NCBI GenBank assembly: GCA_965240325.2
Contig: OZ251246.1
Location: forward strand, 1,054,001 to 1,118,000
Length of the DNA stretch: 64,000 nucleotides
Direction: 5' to 3'
Origin: Rebecca billardiae RCC1528
Lineage: Eukaryota > Haptophyta
Position numbers and translations under genes: made by a program. Every line of letters starts with the position of its first letter. Position 1 is the first letter of the stretch. The notes below the pieces were generated by a model, which worked only from the letters and a program-made list of their open reading frames with translations, did not search any database and was not told where the DNA came from. Shown piece by piece: positions 31,398 through 41,216 of this stretch.

Positions 31398-33550
31398 CTA
31401 GCTCTCCGGCTCGACGCCCTCCGGCCACTGCTCCTCCTCCACGTCGTCGCACGCAAAGCGGTACGCGTGCACGCCAAACTTGGTGAAGCCGCCGATGGCG
31501 CGTCTGCAGCCGAGCTCGTAGCAGGTGGTGCCGTAGCTCAGCCCGTGCTTGTACGCGATGCTCTTAAAGAGCGGTGGTATGCAGACGGTCCTGCACTCGG
31601 GCTGGCGCAGCGCCCTGTCCTGCGGCACGAACGGCCAGAACATCCACGCGTCCTGCACAAACTTCTGCTCAGCCGCGCGCGCGCGCACAGGGCCCCCGAG
31701 CACGCAAGGGACAGCCCGGGCGGGTGAGGCTGACGCTGGGCGGCGCGCTGGGGGCGGGTCCCGCGCTAGCGCGGTGTCGCGCGCACATCCGGGCACCACG
31801 GGTTGGGGTCGTCTCTTGTCGGCTTGACGTCGCTGGGTGGGCAGTACCAGTCGTCACCCGCGTAGTCACCCGTCCTGCGCGCGCGCGCGCGCGGGCGCGC
31901 GCACGCGGTCACGGGGTCACGCGCGAGTCAAGAGCGCCCGCCTCAGCAGCGCTGGCGATATGGCTCGAGTGATGGGTGGGCGCCCTCGCGGCTCGCGTGC
32001 ACGCGCACGCACCACTTCGTGGTCCGCTCAAAGTACCCGCACATGTCGATGTGGAAGTCGAAGTCATCTGCCTTCATCTTGCCCTGGCGCGCGCGGAGCG
32101 AGAGCTCGGCGTCAATAATGGCCTGCAGCCGCTTGGCCGCGCGCGCGACGGTCGCGCAGTCCGTGTGGTTGGCGAAGCGGTACGGGTCGTCCCCCGCGCG
32201 GCCGGGGAGCGGCACGCGCTCGCCCTTGCACGTGACCTCCGCGTCGAACTTGTGGTCCTTGCAATCGCCCTCTTTGACCTCGTGCGCGCGCGGGCACTCG
32301 AGCACCGCCTCCTCCGTGCCGTTGCAGACGGGCGCCATGATGTGCAGAGGCGAGCGCTTCACGTCCTTGCTGCGCGAGCGGTCGTGCGTGCTCACCGACA
32401 GCGCGCCCTCGGGGTACCCCAGCTCGCGGCACACGACGGACGGGCCGACCAGGCTCGATCGGAACTGCAGGCCGCACAGGTTGCCCCAGCCGCCCTCCGC
32501 AAAGTCGTACGTCTGCACGAGGCCCGTCGGGTAGTCTGTGAGGCGCGCCGCGCCGTCGCACGTCTCGCGCACGCGCGGCGCCTCAGGCTCGTCGTGCCCG
32601 CGCCGCCGCTTGTGCTTGTCCTTCTTGTTGCCCTTGGTGATGTACGCCGGCACCTCGCAGTACTCCCTGGGCAGGTCGCTGTGCGGCACCTTGGTCCCGA
32701 CGCACGAGATGCGCACGTCGTAGTTGTGGTCGAAGCAGCCGTCCTTGTCGTCAGAGTGCTGCTCGCAGCGCGCGAGCGACGGCTCGTCCCCCGTCTTGCA
32801 CGACGTGCCCAGCCGCGTGACGGGCTCGGCCTGCGCCTCCTCGTCGGCGTGGCGGTCGACGGTCTCGGGCAGCGCGCCCGACGAGCGCGCGTACCCCAGC
32901 TGGCGGCACACCACGTCCGCCCCCTTCGTGTCCTCCCGGAAGAAGAGGCCACACAGGGAGCCCCACGAGCCGGCGCGCGGCCCGTCGCCCTTCGCGCCGT
33001 CCGCCTCCTGGAAGACCTCGACGATGCCCTTGGGGTACGCGGTGAGCCGAGCGTCGCCGGTGCGCGCCGGCACGCACGGCTGCGCCGGCGGCAGCGGCTT
33101 GGGGCACGAGAAGACGAGCGATTCGAACCCGTCGTAGTACTGCTCCGCGCGCACAAACGTGCTGCACCCAAAGTCGTCCACGCACGACTTGCCAAAGCGC
33201 GCGCCGTGCGCGTGGCCGATCATCACGTACTCGGGCGGGAGGCACAGCTGTATGCACGTGTTCGGCTCCTTCCCCGCCGCGTACGCCTGCGGCCAGTCCT
33301 GCCCCCCGCCGCACCTCGGCAGCTCGCCCTCTGCCAAGTCGGCCGGGTTGGGCAACTGATTCCGGGCGTGCGGATGCGCCCGCGGGGAGGAGTGCGGGCG
33401 ACGGTGGTGCATCAAGGCGGCAGGGCCCGAGCTCGACACCTGCCCTGTCAGGACCAGCCCCAGCGCGATGAGCGCGCCGACGCCCACGGCAGCCGCCACG
33501 GCGGCGCGCACGCGCCGGCCGGGCTGCGTGCCCGTCATCGTGCTGATCAT
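31398..33550 (-). CDS. SRCR-domain membrane or secreted protein B, three exons
   Basis: Exons 32013-33550, 31787-31874 and 31398-31664 give 630 aa. The 88-nt middle exon and both intron phases match gene A exactly, confirming the models. I placed the start at the ATG aligning with gene A; an upstream ATG at 33652 would add 34 residues. Layout matches A: signal-anchor, unit FGKSCVDDFGCSTF, SRCR 1 (WGSLCGLFF, VVCRQLGYARSSG), a shorter basic spacer (KGNKKDKHKRRRGHDEPEAP), SRCR 2 (WGNLCGLQF, VVCRELGYPEGAL) and the C-terminal Cys unit ending DDVEEEQWPEGVEPES. It lacks the Pro-rich linker and the long His/Glu spacer of A. Likely a cell-surface or secretory-route protein; ligand unknown. Confidence 0.82.
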
Positions 33551-33857
33551 CGTCGCCCGTTGCACGATCACAAGCGGCGCAGATTGTGAGCACTTTCCAA
33601 CTGGTTGTAGCAGCGCTGGAGCCAGCCGTGCTGCTGCTGCTCTCACTTTCAAGTCTCAACCGCCGCCGCCGTCGCGTCGCGTCCGAGCGCGCGAAAAGCG
33701 ACTGCGAAATCAGTCAAATCATCAGCGCACTACGTATGCCCACCACAATTCGACACAGCATCATGACGAAAGCTGCCGCGCCAGCGCCCAGCGCTGCAGC
33801 GCAGTCGAGCAGTGTACTCTCATGAGCGCCACCGCGCGCCGCGCTGCGGCGGACTGG
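33551..33857. other. Intergenic
   Basis: About 300 bp between the SRCR gene B start and the ERGIC3 stop, same strand. No extra feature seen. Confidence 0.5.
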
Positions 33858-35437
33858 TCAGTATTTGATGGCGAGCTCTGACTTCCTGCCCACCGAGTAG
33901 AGCGCCGCGTCGACCATCCCTGCGACCACGTACACGCCGCCGATGATCGCGCACAGCGACGTGATGAACGCCCAGAACGAGGTGCGCGACTCCTCGTAGC
34001 TCACCTTGATGGGCGAGATGTCGTAGATGAAGAACACGCCGGGGAGCACAAACTCCATGCTGCGCCCGGCGTCGGCGTCGATCGTGCGCACCGCCTCGGT
34101 GACCGAGTACTGGCACGAGTGCAGCACGCGGCCGCCCAGCTTGCGGTACGTCGTCGGCACCACCTTCACGTAGTACTGGTACAGCGCGGAGCCGTGCGCG
34201 TTCAGCTTGGCCACGCCATCGAGCGGGTTGAGCTGGCCCTTGTACGACGGGCCGAACGACAGCGAGTGGATGGCGTGCGAGGTGTTCCAGCTCGACATCT
34301 CGAACGGCTTGAACTCGTGGACCAGGTGGCCCTGCGCCGAGGCGAACGCGCGGCCGGGCGCGACGTGGAAGTTGCCCGCCACCTTGTTCACCTGCGCGCC
34401 GGGCGGGCCGGCGCGCGCGCGGCACGCGCGGCAGCGGGGCGCGCTCGGCGTGTGAGAGGGGGGGGCGGCGCGCGCGGCGGCGCGCTCGGGCGCGCGCGCG
34501 CGGTGCCGCGCGGCGCGGCGAACCTGCAGGTGGCCGTAGACGTTGCACCCCTCGTGGATGTCGGCGAGGCTCGCCGGGTCGATCAGCTGCGCGTCGTGCT
34601 GGCACAGCGCGTGCTCCTTCCAGTCGGCCTGCTCCAGCTTCTCCGCCCCGTCCGCGCCGACGCTCCTGGCGAGGTGCACGCGCCCGTACGCGGCGCGCAC
34701 GTCGTCGCACGTGTTGCAGCACGTGGAGGCGAAGCCCTGCGCCGGGGGAGGGGAGGGCGGCGGGTGGGCGGCGCGCGCGCGTGCGCCGGGGGGCTCAGCA
34801 TGCGCCTCCACACGCGCGCCCGGTCCGGCGCGAGTCCGGCGCGAGTCCGGGCGGAGGCGGGCGCGGTCCGCACCGGGTTGATCTTCTTGCCCTGCTCGCG
34901 CGCCTCCGCCACCTCGCGCTGCACCGTCTCGACGAACTGGCGCTGCAGCTCGGGGTCGCTGTAGCACACGCCGCATCGCTCGTCCCCGCCCCCCGCGCCG
35001 TCCGCGCCCTCGGCCGACGCGTCGTCCGGCCCGAGCCACCGGCCGTCGGCCGAGAGCCTCGACTTTTTCACGTTCTGCACGACGTCGATCTGCTGCTCGC
35101 CCGCCACGTCCATCGTGACGAGGCTGATGCCGGCGCACGGGAGGGAGGGGAACGAGATGTTCAGGTTGATCCGTATTTCCCTCTCGCGCTCGACGTCCAC
35201 CGACAGGTGGTCTGCTGTGTTGACGCGGAAGTAGGCCGCGAGCTCTGAGACGATCAGCAGCGCGATGATGGTGAGGGAGATGATGGAGATGGCGCCGCCG
35301 AGGGTGGTCTTCTCGTTGAACTCGTCGAGCGTCTTCGGGTACACGTCCATCTTCTTGAACGTCTCCGCGAAGTCCGAGGTAGCCGACGACGCCGTCGCCG
35401 CCGGCCGAGCCGCGCCGCGTCTTCGTAGCTCCGCCAT
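33858..35437 (-). CDS. ERGIC3: ERGIC3/Erv46-like COPII cargo receptor, three exons
   Basis: Exons 34874-35437, 34524-34736 and 33858-34391, all phase 0, give 436 aa (donors GTGCGG and GTTCGC). The start has FKKMDVYPKTLDEFNEKTTL, then a first membrane helix at about 47-68. The lumenal domain includes LPCAGISLVTMDVAGEQQID, the CNTCDDVRAAYG motif, HEGCNVYGHLQVNKVAGNFH, APGRAFASAQGHLVHEF and YQYYVKVVPTTYRKLGG. A second helix lies in the segment SFWAFITSLCAIIGGVYVVA near the C-terminus, followed by a short tail. Erv46/ERGIC3 cycles between ER and Golgi with Erv41/ERGIC2 and retrieves escaped ER residents. Motifs and length match the family well. Confidence 0.93.
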
Positions 35438-35632
35438 CGTGCGAAAACCCCGACTGCCGTCGCGCGGTCCTTTTTGTGGGCTGAGTCCGGAGGATGCTCC
35501 ACTGGGTGCGCGAGCGCGCGCAAGCCGCCGAGACTGCTTCCGGACCGCCCTAAAATAAAGGAATCTGGTAAGAATCTCGAATCTGCGTGTGCCGACTGCC
35601 GCGTTGCCTCCTGACTGTGACTGACCGAGTTA

Positions 35633-36153
35633 CAGGCAATCGCGGGCAATAAGAAGTCAGAGATCTCACGGCTAGCCTCGGTTTCTTAGCCGTTCGGTAG
35701 CCCGAGCGCCTACGGAGTCTCAGTTTCTTAGCTAGGTCCGCCCGCCGCGCAGGCGCGGGCCCGGGGGGCGCAGGGGGGCAGAGCCCCCCGCTGAGTCTTT
35801 AGGCCCGGCCGGCGAGGCCGACGAAAATTTTGGGCCTTTTTGGAGCAAATCTGGCATGATGTTGCATGGATGCTGCGGTGCACTGGCCAGGAGTCAGTCA
35901 TCAGGAGAAGTCGGGACTTGGCCTGTACTCGTAGTCGGGCCGCGCGCCGCGTGGCGCGTCCCCGACGGGCCGACTGCGCCTCGCCCCTCGGCGGACCACT
36001 CGTCAGCCGGGACGACGTAGTCCCGGTAACTTCTTAGTGTGACTATGCGTATAGCGAACCAGCCAATCGCTAGCCTCAGTTTCTAGGCCAGATCCGCAGA
36101 TAGCAAGCCCCAGTTTCTTAACGTGACAGCTCCTTATTGCCCGCGATTGCCTG
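35633..36153 (+). mobile_element. MITE family A, copy 2 (intact), 521 bp, TA target site
   Basis: It starts CAGGCAATCGCGGGCAATAA and ends TTATTGCCCGCGATTGCCTG, a 21-bp perfect terminal inverted repeat, with TA on both sides as the likely duplicated target. It contains the same internal hairpin and CAGTTTCTTA-type repeats as the copy at 16552. No ORF. The TA target fits the Tc1/mariner superfamily as a possible source, but the terminal sequence alone does not prove it. Confidence 0.85.
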
Positions 36154-36472
36154 TACGAGTGTTACGACAAGGTTGGAATCGTGAGTCCGCGCGACCGACG
36201 GGGCCACGGAGCGGCTACTACTGGACACTAGTTGGCCGGCGATACGCCAGCCGTAGCACGCGGCATGACAGCCCCGCCATGTGATTCTAAGTTCTGGCGG
36301 CGGCGATGACTTGCGGCGGCCGGACGGACCGCGGGGCTACTCGGACCGGACGCGGGCGCCGGCTCCGCAGTACTGCAGCTGCGATTTGAGCCCGTCTCGG
36401 GCGCCGTCCCCGACGCCGCGGGCAGCAGCCGGGCGCCGGCACGGCCGCGCGCCGCGCCCCGCCTGAGCGTGG
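36154..36472. other. Intergenic, nothing recognised
   Basis: About 320 bp between the MITE and the stop of the desaturase gene, probably containing its 3' UTR. Confidence 0.45.
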
Positions 36473-37288
36473 CTACTGCGCCTTCTTTGCGCCCGCCTCC
36501 GCCTCCTTCACCTTGGTCGGGTACATGTACGAGCCGCCGATCCTGTCCCAGAGTGTGAAGTACTGCCCGTAGTTGTAGTTGAAGTACAGGTGGTGGTCGG
36601 TGTGGTGCGCCGCGCCGTTGACGAGCCAGCGCACCCACTTGATGTTGGGCACGGCGAAGTAGCCGTCGTGGATGCTGATCGTCCACAGGTTGATCAGCAC
36701 GAACATGCAGATCCACAGCACCTTGTGCACGGGGAAGACGAAGACGGCGATGTGGTACGGGAAGCCCTGGATGAAGCCGTCGAGCGGGTGGAACGCGTGC
36801 GAGGCGAAGGGCGAGGCGACCTTCCACTTGTGGTGCGGCTTGTGCACGTGTTTGTACAGGAAGGGCAGGTGCAGCCACCGGTGGAACCAGTACACCAGGC
36901 AGTCGGTGAACATGAAGAAGAGCCCGATGCTGCCGAAGAAGTACGCCCAGCCGTACTCGTCCACGCGGTCGTACAGCCGCGAGTAGCCCTTGAGCTCCCA
37001 GATGGAGACCAGGGTCATCAGCACGGACATCTGCGGAATCGAGGAGAGCGCGAGCTTCAGCTCCAACCCCACCTGCCCCGGGATCCACTGCTTGTCCTTC
37101 ATCCACTTGCGGTCGAACACGAGGTAGAAGTCGAGCGCTGCGGGGATCAGGTACATCAGCGCGCCGCCGATGCAGTAGACCAGGTAGAGGTCGACGAGCT
37201 GGCGCATGGTGTTGTCGCGCGGGAGCGAGCCCTTCCACACGAAGGGGTCGAGCACCCAGTCGCCCGCGATATCCAGCGCGAGATCCAT
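36473..37288 (-). CDS. SC5D: Sterol C5-desaturase (lathosterol oxidase)
   Basis: A single exon of 271 aa, started at the ATG directly before MDLALDIAGDW; the longer open frame upstream is compositionally non-coding. It has four or more hydrophobic segments and the three His boxes of the fatty-acid-hydroxylase superfamily: HRWLH (136-140), HKPHH (149-153) and HTDHH (229-233), in the order HX3H, HX2HH, HX2HH. ASHAFHPLDGFIQGFPYHI is typical of ERG3/SC5D. The enzyme introduces the C5-C6 double bond in the sterol B ring in the ER, using O2 and electrons from cytochrome b5. Its divergent neighbour encodes a cytochrome-b5-like domain. Confidence 0.92.
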   Translation of the reverse strand: MDLALDIAGDWVLDPFVWKGSLPRDNTMRQLVDLYLVYCIGGALMYLIPAALDFYLVFDRKWMKDKQWIPGQVGLELKLALSSIPQMSVLMTLVSIWELKGYSRLYDRVDEYGWAYFFGSIGLFFMFTDCLVYWFHRWLHLPFLYKHVHKPHHKWKVASPFASHAFHPLDGFIQGFPYHIAVFVFPVHKVLWICMFVLINLWTISIHDGYFAVPNIKWVRWLVNGAAHHTDHHLYFNYNYGQYFTLWDRIGGSYMYPTKVKEAEAGAKKAQ

Positions 37289-37566
37289 GGCGACCGGCTG
37301 CGGAGACGGGGCAGCGCGGACCCGGCGGATACCCCCGCGACTTCCTAGCCAGCGGCTTGGGCGGCAACGCGAAGGTGCGCGCTGCTGATTGGCCGACGAA
37401 CGACTGCAAGCCTTGGTCCACGCTTCTGGTTGGTCCAACGTCCCTGCACGCCCGGACGCCACTGCGAGTCTGAAGTCGCAGGACAGCAGGACTCGTTCGG
37501 ATGTAGTGCGGCTTGATACCCCAAACACGCCGTCGCGGGCGGGCAGAGGCGCCGAGACCGCTCGCC
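37289..37566. promoter_or_regulatory. Divergent promoter region, desaturase / F-box-b5
   Basis: The 278 bp between opposing start codons could coregulate both genes. No motif assigned. Confidence 0.4.
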
Positions 37567-39252
37567 ATGGCCTCGCGCGCGGCGCCAACACGCCAGCCCA
37601 ACCGGTGGCGCGAGCTCATCGCGCCGTGGAGCTGCTTGGCGGCCGTCCTCCTGCTCGCCGGCATCCTATGGCCGGCCATAATGCTCGCCACCCTCGCGCT
37701 CGCAGACGGCGTGGCATCCTCGCGGCTGCCCGCCGACGCACGCGCATGGGCGGCGCGGCGGCGCGCCGCGTGGGCACTCGCGCGCCGCGGCGTGGAGGGC
37801 GCGAGCGGCTGCGGCGCGTGCCTCCTGCACGACATCCTCGACGACGACATGCTTCGCAACCTCCTCGCCCACCTCGACGCGCGCGCGCTCGAGGCCGTGG
37901 CGTGTGTCGACACGCGCATGTGCCGCCTCGGCCGCGACGAGAGCGTGTGGCGCCGCGTGTTCGCCGCGCGCTTCGGCGGCGCGGGCGGGGCGGTGCTCGG
38001 GGCCATGCCGGACGAGAGCCTGCAGCACGTCCCCGCGTCGCCGCCGTTCGGCGCCCTCCTCGCCGCCGCCTCGCGGCTGCGGCCCAGCCCACGCTGGTGG
38101 GGACCCAACGCGCCGCGCGCGCCGCCCTCCGTCGCCGCGCCCGCCGACACGACGGCGGCGGCGGTGGCGCACGGCGCGGGCGGCGAGGCGCGCGCGGGGC
38201 CGAGCGGCGCGGATGTCGCCGACGAGCCGCTCGATCCCGAGCTCGCCGCAGCCGCCGCGCGCGTCGCCGCGCTTGGCGCCGCCGACGAGCGCGCGCCGTG
38301 CGCCGACGCTGCCGAGGCGCAGCCCGCGGAGGCGGAGGCGGGGCGCCACTGCGCGTGGCGGGTGTACTACTACCTGTTCGGGCTGCTGTGGCGCCGGCTC
38401 GCCGTCTCGGCGCACCGCACCGCGGAGGACTGCTGGATGGTCGTCGACGAGCACGTGTGCGACGTCTCCTCCACCGGCTTCCTCAGCGCACACCCGGGCG
38501 AGGCGGGCCCGCTCCTGCTGTTCGGAGGCCTGGACGCGAGCGCCGCGTTCCACGCGACCGGCCACTCGTTCGCCGGGCGGTACTTTGGGCGGCTGCAGGT
38601 GGGCGGGCTGGCGATGCCGGCCGAGGGGCGGCCCGCGCTCGTGCAGTGCGCGTGGGCCGCCGACGCGCCCGCGCCCGCGGCTCCGCTCTCGCCGGGCGCG
38701 GCCGCGCTCGAGGCCACCGCGGCCGCGGGCGCGCGGCGGCACGCCAAGCGGAGAGGCGCGCGCGTGGGCGAGGCGACGGCCGCTGCCGCCGCCGCTGCCG
38801 TCGGCAGCCTCGGCGCGGGCGGTCGCATACGCGCGCGTGCGCGCGACGCGATCGCGCACCCGGACGCCGAGTCGCCCTCGCCGCCGGCGTCCGAGGCCTC
38901 GCCGGGCGCAGACGACGGGCCGACCTCGCCAGGCGGCGCGGAGGCGGGCTCGGCAGCGGCGCTGTCGGCGGCGGCGGGCACAGTGCTCGCGCTCCGCGCG
39001 AGCGCGAGTGGCGCGCCGGGCCGGCAGCTCGGCGCGCGCGCAGCGCAGAGCAGCGCGCGCGGCGTGAGCGGCGCGGCCGCGCACACGCCCAGCCTGCCCG
39101 GGCCGCGCCTCCTCGCGCGCGCGCTGCGGCTGTGCGCGTCGGCGGCCGCGCCGCTCGGCAGCGCCGGCCTGATGGGGATGGCGTGGGGCGACGAGCCGAG
39201 GCAGCGCCACCTCTCCTACCACGACTTCCTCGCGCTGCGCGCGGCGGGCTAG
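37567..39252 (+). CDS. Membrane-anchored F-box protein with cytochrome-b5-like domain
   Basis: A single exon of 561 aa. One membrane helix lies near residues 20-46. An F-box follows (about 85-135: LLHDILDDDMLRNLLAHLDA, RALEAVACVDTRMCRL, ESVWRRVFAARFG). A cytochrome-b5-type domain spans about 285-350: CWMVVDEHVCDVSSTGFLSA, then HPGEAGPLLLF with H309 and TGHS with H333. The 24-residue spacing equals that of the two haem-ligand histidines of cytochrome b5 (canonical HPGG, here HPGE). The C-terminal 210 residues are low in complexity. F-box proteins recruit SCF ligase targets; b5 domains bind haem or steroids. Its head-to-head neighbour is a b5-dependent sterol desaturase. Domain fusion is seen directly; a shared function is inference. 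Confidence 0.72.
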   Translation: MASRAAPTRQPNRWRELIAPWSCLAAVLLLAGILWPAIMLATLALADGVASSRLPADARAWAARRRAAWALARRGVEGASGCGACLLHDILDDDMLRNLLAHLDARALEAVACVDTRMCRLGRDESVWRRVFAARFGGAGGAVLGAMPDESLQHVPASPPFGALLAAASRLRPSPRWWGPNAPRAPPSVAAPADTTAAAVAHGAGGEARAGPSGADVADEPLDPELAAAAARVAALGAADERAPCADAAEAQPAEAEAGRHCAWRVYYYLFGLLWRRLAVSAHRTAEDCWMVVDEHVCDVSSTGFLSAHPGEAGPLLLFGGLDASAAFHATGHSFAGRYFGRLQVGGLAMPAEGRPALVQCAWAADAPAPAAPLSPGAAALEATAAAGARRHAKRRGARVGEATAAAAAAAVGSLGAGGRIRARARDAIAHPDAESPSPPASEASPGADDGPTSPGGAEAGSAAALSAAAGTVLALRASASGAPGRQLGARAAQSSARGVSGAAAHTPSLPGPRLLARALRLCASAAAPLGSAGLMGMAWGDEPRQRHLSYHDFLALRAAG

Positions 39253-39653
39253 TCGGCGCCGCTGCAAGAGGGCTACGGGTACTGCCCGCCGCCGTGGGCC
39301 GAGATGGATGAGGCGCTGCCGCTACTTGTCGCGGTGGCGGCCTGACTTACGTGCTGTCCGAGTGCTCACTGCGTGCTGCTGGCGGCTCCCCGGACCCCGG
39401 TGCTGCTGGATCACTAGACGGCCAGCCTGGCACCGGGGTCCCGCGATCGCCAAGTCATCGGCGTTACGGCGATCGAGCGCGATATGGTCGTCGTCACAGT
39501 AGTATAGCTAGTATCAGCATGAGCATACACATATTATACACTGCGCATTATTCGTCGGAGACAATAATGGCCTGAATCGGACTACCGGTCCGTACCGAGT
39601 CCGAGTGAGTTACCGCCACGGCGACTAGCGTGCGCCGCTCATATATTCCAGCA

Positions 39654-39724
<71 letters not shown>

Positions 39725-39771
39725 ATTATATATATATATATTAATATATATATTAATATATTAATATATTA

Positions 39772-39829
<58 letters not shown>

Positions 39830-39872
39830 CAACTCCTCGACGCGAGGCGATCTCATGCACGGCCTCGTGCTG
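39253..39872. other. Intergenic with long (TA)n microsatellite
   Basis: About 620 bp between convergent genes. An interrupted TA tract covers about 39652-39827. No gene. Confidence 0.7.
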
Positions 39873-41216
39873 CTAATGCTGGCGGCCGCTGCCGTGCCTG
39901 GGAGGCTTCCGCACCCGCCCGGCTCCGGTGGCCCGTGTCGCAGTTCGCGCGGATGAGCGTGCCGATGATGTCGTCGACGACGATGATGAGCCTCGATGGT
40001 GATGAGACGTGCGCGCTGCTCCGACGCCTGCAGCTGATGATGACGCCGACATCCGCCACCATGCGACGCTTCCACCGCCGTGGGCAGCAGGCAGCCCGCC
40101 CGTCCGCTCCTCGCCGCCGCCCGGCGCCGCGTACAGCGCGCTGAGCGCTGCCGCCGCCATGTGCGCCGGTGTGCCGGGCATGCACTCATGCCCTGGCCAG
40201 TTGGTGCACTGCCCGACGGCGCAGTACTTGCTGCGGCCAGCGGCGAGGAGCGGGCTCAGCAGACTGAGGCTCTGGTTCGAGGGCACGCCCGGCGGCGGCG
40301 GCGCGTTGCGCACCCAGTGCCCGAGGAAGAGCACGCGCCTCACGCCGGCGCGCCCCAGCGTGCGCAGCACCGCACGCACGGTCGCGTCCTGCCCGGGGGT
40401 GCGAGGCGCCTCGCTCGTGTTCACGCACGGCGGCGGGCGCACGAGCGAGCGCAGCACAGAGGGATCGTACCGCCCCTCCAGGGCGAGGTTGTACCGCTGG
40501 TACGCAAAGTAGCACGGCGGGTGCGGCGTCATCACCAGCGCGGCGCTCGCGTTCAGCCCGCTGCCGCGGCCGAGCAGCGCCTCCAGCCGCCGTCCCAGGC
40601 TGGAGCGCTCGGCATCAAACTCGAACCGCTCGGAATCAGACTGAGGGCTGGCAGCGCCCGGCGCGGCGGCCGCGGAGCCCACGCCGCCGATGGTCGGGTC
40701 CTGCGTGCACTCGTCGTTGAAGAGGCCTGTGAGCCGCGCGCCGTTGCGCAGCACGGCGTGCACGCGGGAGCCCATCGAGTGTGGCCGCTTGCCCGGGCGC
40801 GCTTCCACGCAGCGGGGCAGCACGCGTGCGCCGCTGTTGCCCATGCCGGCCGCACAGGATCGGCTGCTGGACCAGTGCCGCCACGCGGAGGCGTCCGTGC
40901 CTGGCAGCCGCAGGCGCGCGCAGCTCGGGCCCTGCGCGTCTTGTAGGTGGGCCACGGCCACGCCGGGCGCGGCACAGAGCATCGCGATGAAGAGCTGGCG
41001 CAACCAGCTGGGGCCGTACAGGAGCACGTGCGCGCCGGCTGGCGGCGCAAGGGCGGCCGAGGGCGGCGCGTGCACCCGCGCCCAGTGCTGCTCATAAGCA
41101 TGCCCGTTGCATCGATACTGTGAAGGAATGAGCGGGCACGCCGGCGCCGGGCTGGAGCCATGCTGTGCCCCCAATAGGAGGAGGAGTACCGGTGTGATCG
41201 GCGCCGCCGCCGCCAT
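39873..41216 (-). CDS. Secreted protein of inverted gene pair, copy 1
   Basis: A single exon of 447 aa, head-to-head with a near-identical copy whose start is only 57 bp away. N-terminal signal peptide (MAAAAPITPVLLLLLGAQ). The mature part has CNGHAYEQHWARVHAPP, then AHVLLYGPSWLRQLFIAMLC, RLTGLFNDECTQDPTIGG, ALVMTPHPPCYFAYQRY, VLFLGHWVRNAPPPPG and CTNWPGHECMPGTPAHM. The layout (a GPS-type motif early and a H-containing motif late) recalls SGNH/PC-esterase-type hydrolases, but the catalytic residues cannot be assigned, so this is a weak suggestion. The last 50 residues are Ser/Arg/His-rich and may be a non-conserved extension. Confidence 0.6.
   Translation of the reverse strand: MAAAAPITPVLLLLLGAQHGSSPAPACPLIPSQYRCNGHAYEQHWARVHAPPSAALAPPAGAHVLLYGPSWLRQLFIAMLCAAPGVAVAHLQDAQGPSCARLRLPGTDASAWRHWSSSRSCAAGMGNSGARVLPRCVEARPGKRPHSMGSRVHAVLRNGARLTGLFNDECTQDPTIGGVGSAAAAPGAASPQSDSERFEFDAERSSLGRRLEALLGRGSGLNASAALVMTPHPPCYFAYQRYNLALEGRYDPSVLRSLVRPPPCVNTSEAPRTPGQDATVRAVLRTLGRAGVRRVLFLGHWVRNAPPPPGVPSNQSLSLLSPLLAAGRSKYCAVGQCTNWPGHECMPGTPAHMAAAALSALYAAPGGGEERTGGLPAAHGGGSVAWWRMSASSSAAGVGAARTSHHHRGSSSSSTTSSARSSARTATRATGAGRVRKPPRHGSGRQH

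Noticed and set aside
36228-38150. A 640-aa minus-strand frame across the desaturase and F-box genes
   Set aside because: It spans two genes in the wrong frame and has typical shadow composition.
37389-39311. A 640-aa plus-strand frame overlapping the F-box/b5 gene
   Set aside because: Arg-rich; the alternative frame has the membrane helix, F-box and spaced histidines.
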